Of a DNA stretch of 9,027 bases, positions 8,402-9,027 are shown piece by piece. The stretch is from RBG-16-66-20 sp049651845 (GTDB taxonomy: Bacteria > Pseudomonadota > Gammaproteobacteria > Burkholderiales > SG8-39). The notes beneath the pieces were generated by a model. That model was not told the origin of the DNA, did no database searches, and was given only the letters and a program-made list of their open reading frames with translations. Within the stretch, counting starts at the first letter, position 1. Every line of letters begins with the position of its first letter. The translations under genes were made by a program, and so were the position numbers. The stretch lies in contig JBASCW010000100.1 of assembly GCA_049651845.1 (NCBI GenBank), positions 1-9,027 on the forward strand. The letters are read 5' to 3'.

Positions 8402-8994
8402 GACGCGCGCTCGCGCTGGCCGCGCTGCTCGCGCCCCTGGCCGCGCTCGCGGGCAACCAGGACGAGGAGAAGCTGGCCGACAGCGTGCGCGCCTCGCTGC
8501 AGGCCGCGATCGCCGACCGCGCGGTGCCAGTGCTGCTGTTCAAGAGCGGCGCCGACAACGCGCACCGCTGGCTCGACGAGATGTCCAAGCGCCTGGAGCG
8601 GCGCATCCCGGACCGCAAGCAGCGCACCGAGCTGCTGAAGACGGTGCAGTACGAGGCCACGCGCGCGGGCCTCGACCCGCAACTCGTGCTCGGCGTGATC
8701 CAGGTCGAATCCGGCTTCCGCAAGTACGCGGTCTCCTCGGCCGGCGCGCGCGGCTACATGCAGGTAATGCCGTTCTGGGTGCGGCTGATCGGCGAGCGCC
8801 AGCACAACCTGTTCGCGCTGCGCACCAACCTGCGCTACGGCTGCGTGATCCTGCGCCATTACCTGGATCGCGAGAACGGCGACTTCTTCCGCGCGCTCGG
8901 CCGCTACAACGGCAGCCTCGGGATGGCCGACTACCCGAACCTCGTGCACTCGGCGTGGAAGGGCACCTGGAGATACGATGGCGCCACCAGCTGA
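8398..8994 (+). CDS. Periplasmic lytic transglycosylase (SLT domain)
   Basis: Cleaves the peptidoglycan glycan strand with formation of a 1,6-anhydro end, in the periplasm. The 198-residue product begins with a signal peptide, MRRALALAALLAPLAALA, and a likely cut before GNQDE at about 18/19. The SLT/goose-lysozyme-like domain covers about 79-192. It has the catalytic glutamate E104 in IQVESGF, GARGYMQVMP (116-125) and RYNGS (169-173). These correspond to the ES, GLMQ-MP and AYN-G motifs of the family; RYNGS in place of AYNGG is a minor variant. The ATG overlaps the proS stop (ATGA), so it is probably translated by coupling. AGGGGA (8379-8384) is 13 nt away. Pairing with proS is a betaproteobacterial arrangement as I recall it. 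There is no lipobox, so it should be soluble. Confidence 0.92.
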
Positions 8995-9027
8995 CGCGCC
9001 GGCGCGGCCGCGCGCGGCGGCCTGGTG
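8978..9027 (+). CDS. Start of an unidentified gene, cut by window edge
   Basis: An ATG at 8978 lies inside the last 17 bp of the transglycosylase gene, in a different frame. It is preceded by GGAGA (8969-8973) at a 4-5 nt spacing, a good ribosome site. The open frame begins MAPPADAPARPRAAAW and runs off the right edge. Sixteen residues are too few to identify a family. The overlap suggests another gene in the proS / transglycosylase run, but high G+C makes chance open frames common. Confidence 0.45.
   Translation, partial: MAPPADAPARPRAAAW

Overview
The window is a G+C-rich bacterial chromosome segment. By eye it is about two thirds G+C or more, with codons strongly ending in G or C. Its gene order and protein sequences point to a betaproteobacterium (Burkholderiales, Rhodocyclales or Nitrosomonadales type), but I cannot name a genus. 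Supporting this are the divergent ispB / rplU-rpmA-obgE arrangement shared with E. coli, an obgE-proB junction, a CNP1-like protein (a family named from Neisseria), an rppH / proS divergent pair, and a lytic transglycosylase joined to proS.

Layout, left to right. Minus strand 838 to the left edge: ispB (octaprenyl diphosphate synthase), cut off at its 3' end. Plus strand 934-3762: rplU and rpmA (ribosomal proteins L21 and L27), behind a near-consensus sigma-70 promoter. A strong intrinsic terminator follows rpmA, then obgE (ribosome-assembly GTPase) and proB (glutamate 5-kinase), which overlap by 11 bp. Minus strand 6625 back to 3759: rppH (mRNA 5'-pyrophosphohydrolase), a two-CBS-domain protein, a minimal rubrerythrin, a DUF3501 protein and a secreted CNP1-like protein. 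The last three are tightly joined by TAATG and TTGA stop/start overlaps. Plus strand 6695-8994: proS (prolyl-tRNA synthetase), then a periplasmic lytic transglycosylase with an ATGA overlap. A probable further gene begins at 8978 and runs off the right edge.

Most of the window is housekeeping: quinone side-chain synthesis, translation, ribosome assembly, proline synthesis, RNA decay and cell-wall turnover. The accessory part is the CBS / rubrerythrin / DUF3501 block at 4310-6056. It lies between the CNP1-like gene and rppH, which I recall as close neighbours in many betaproteobacteria. The rubrerythrin keeps every di-iron ligand I can align but has no rubredoxin domain. DUF3501 starts on the last base of its stop codon, with no room for the Fe-S oxidoreductase gene that I recall often lying between these two families. 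This block is the best candidate here for a little-described system, probably peroxide or oxygen defence.

The main non-coding signals are the rplU promoter, the rpmA terminator with a competing upstream fold, an overlapping two-stem dyad ahead of rubrerythrin, and an imperfect tandem octamer on the proS start codon. I saw no tRNA, rRNA, CRISPR array, insertion sequence or phage gene.
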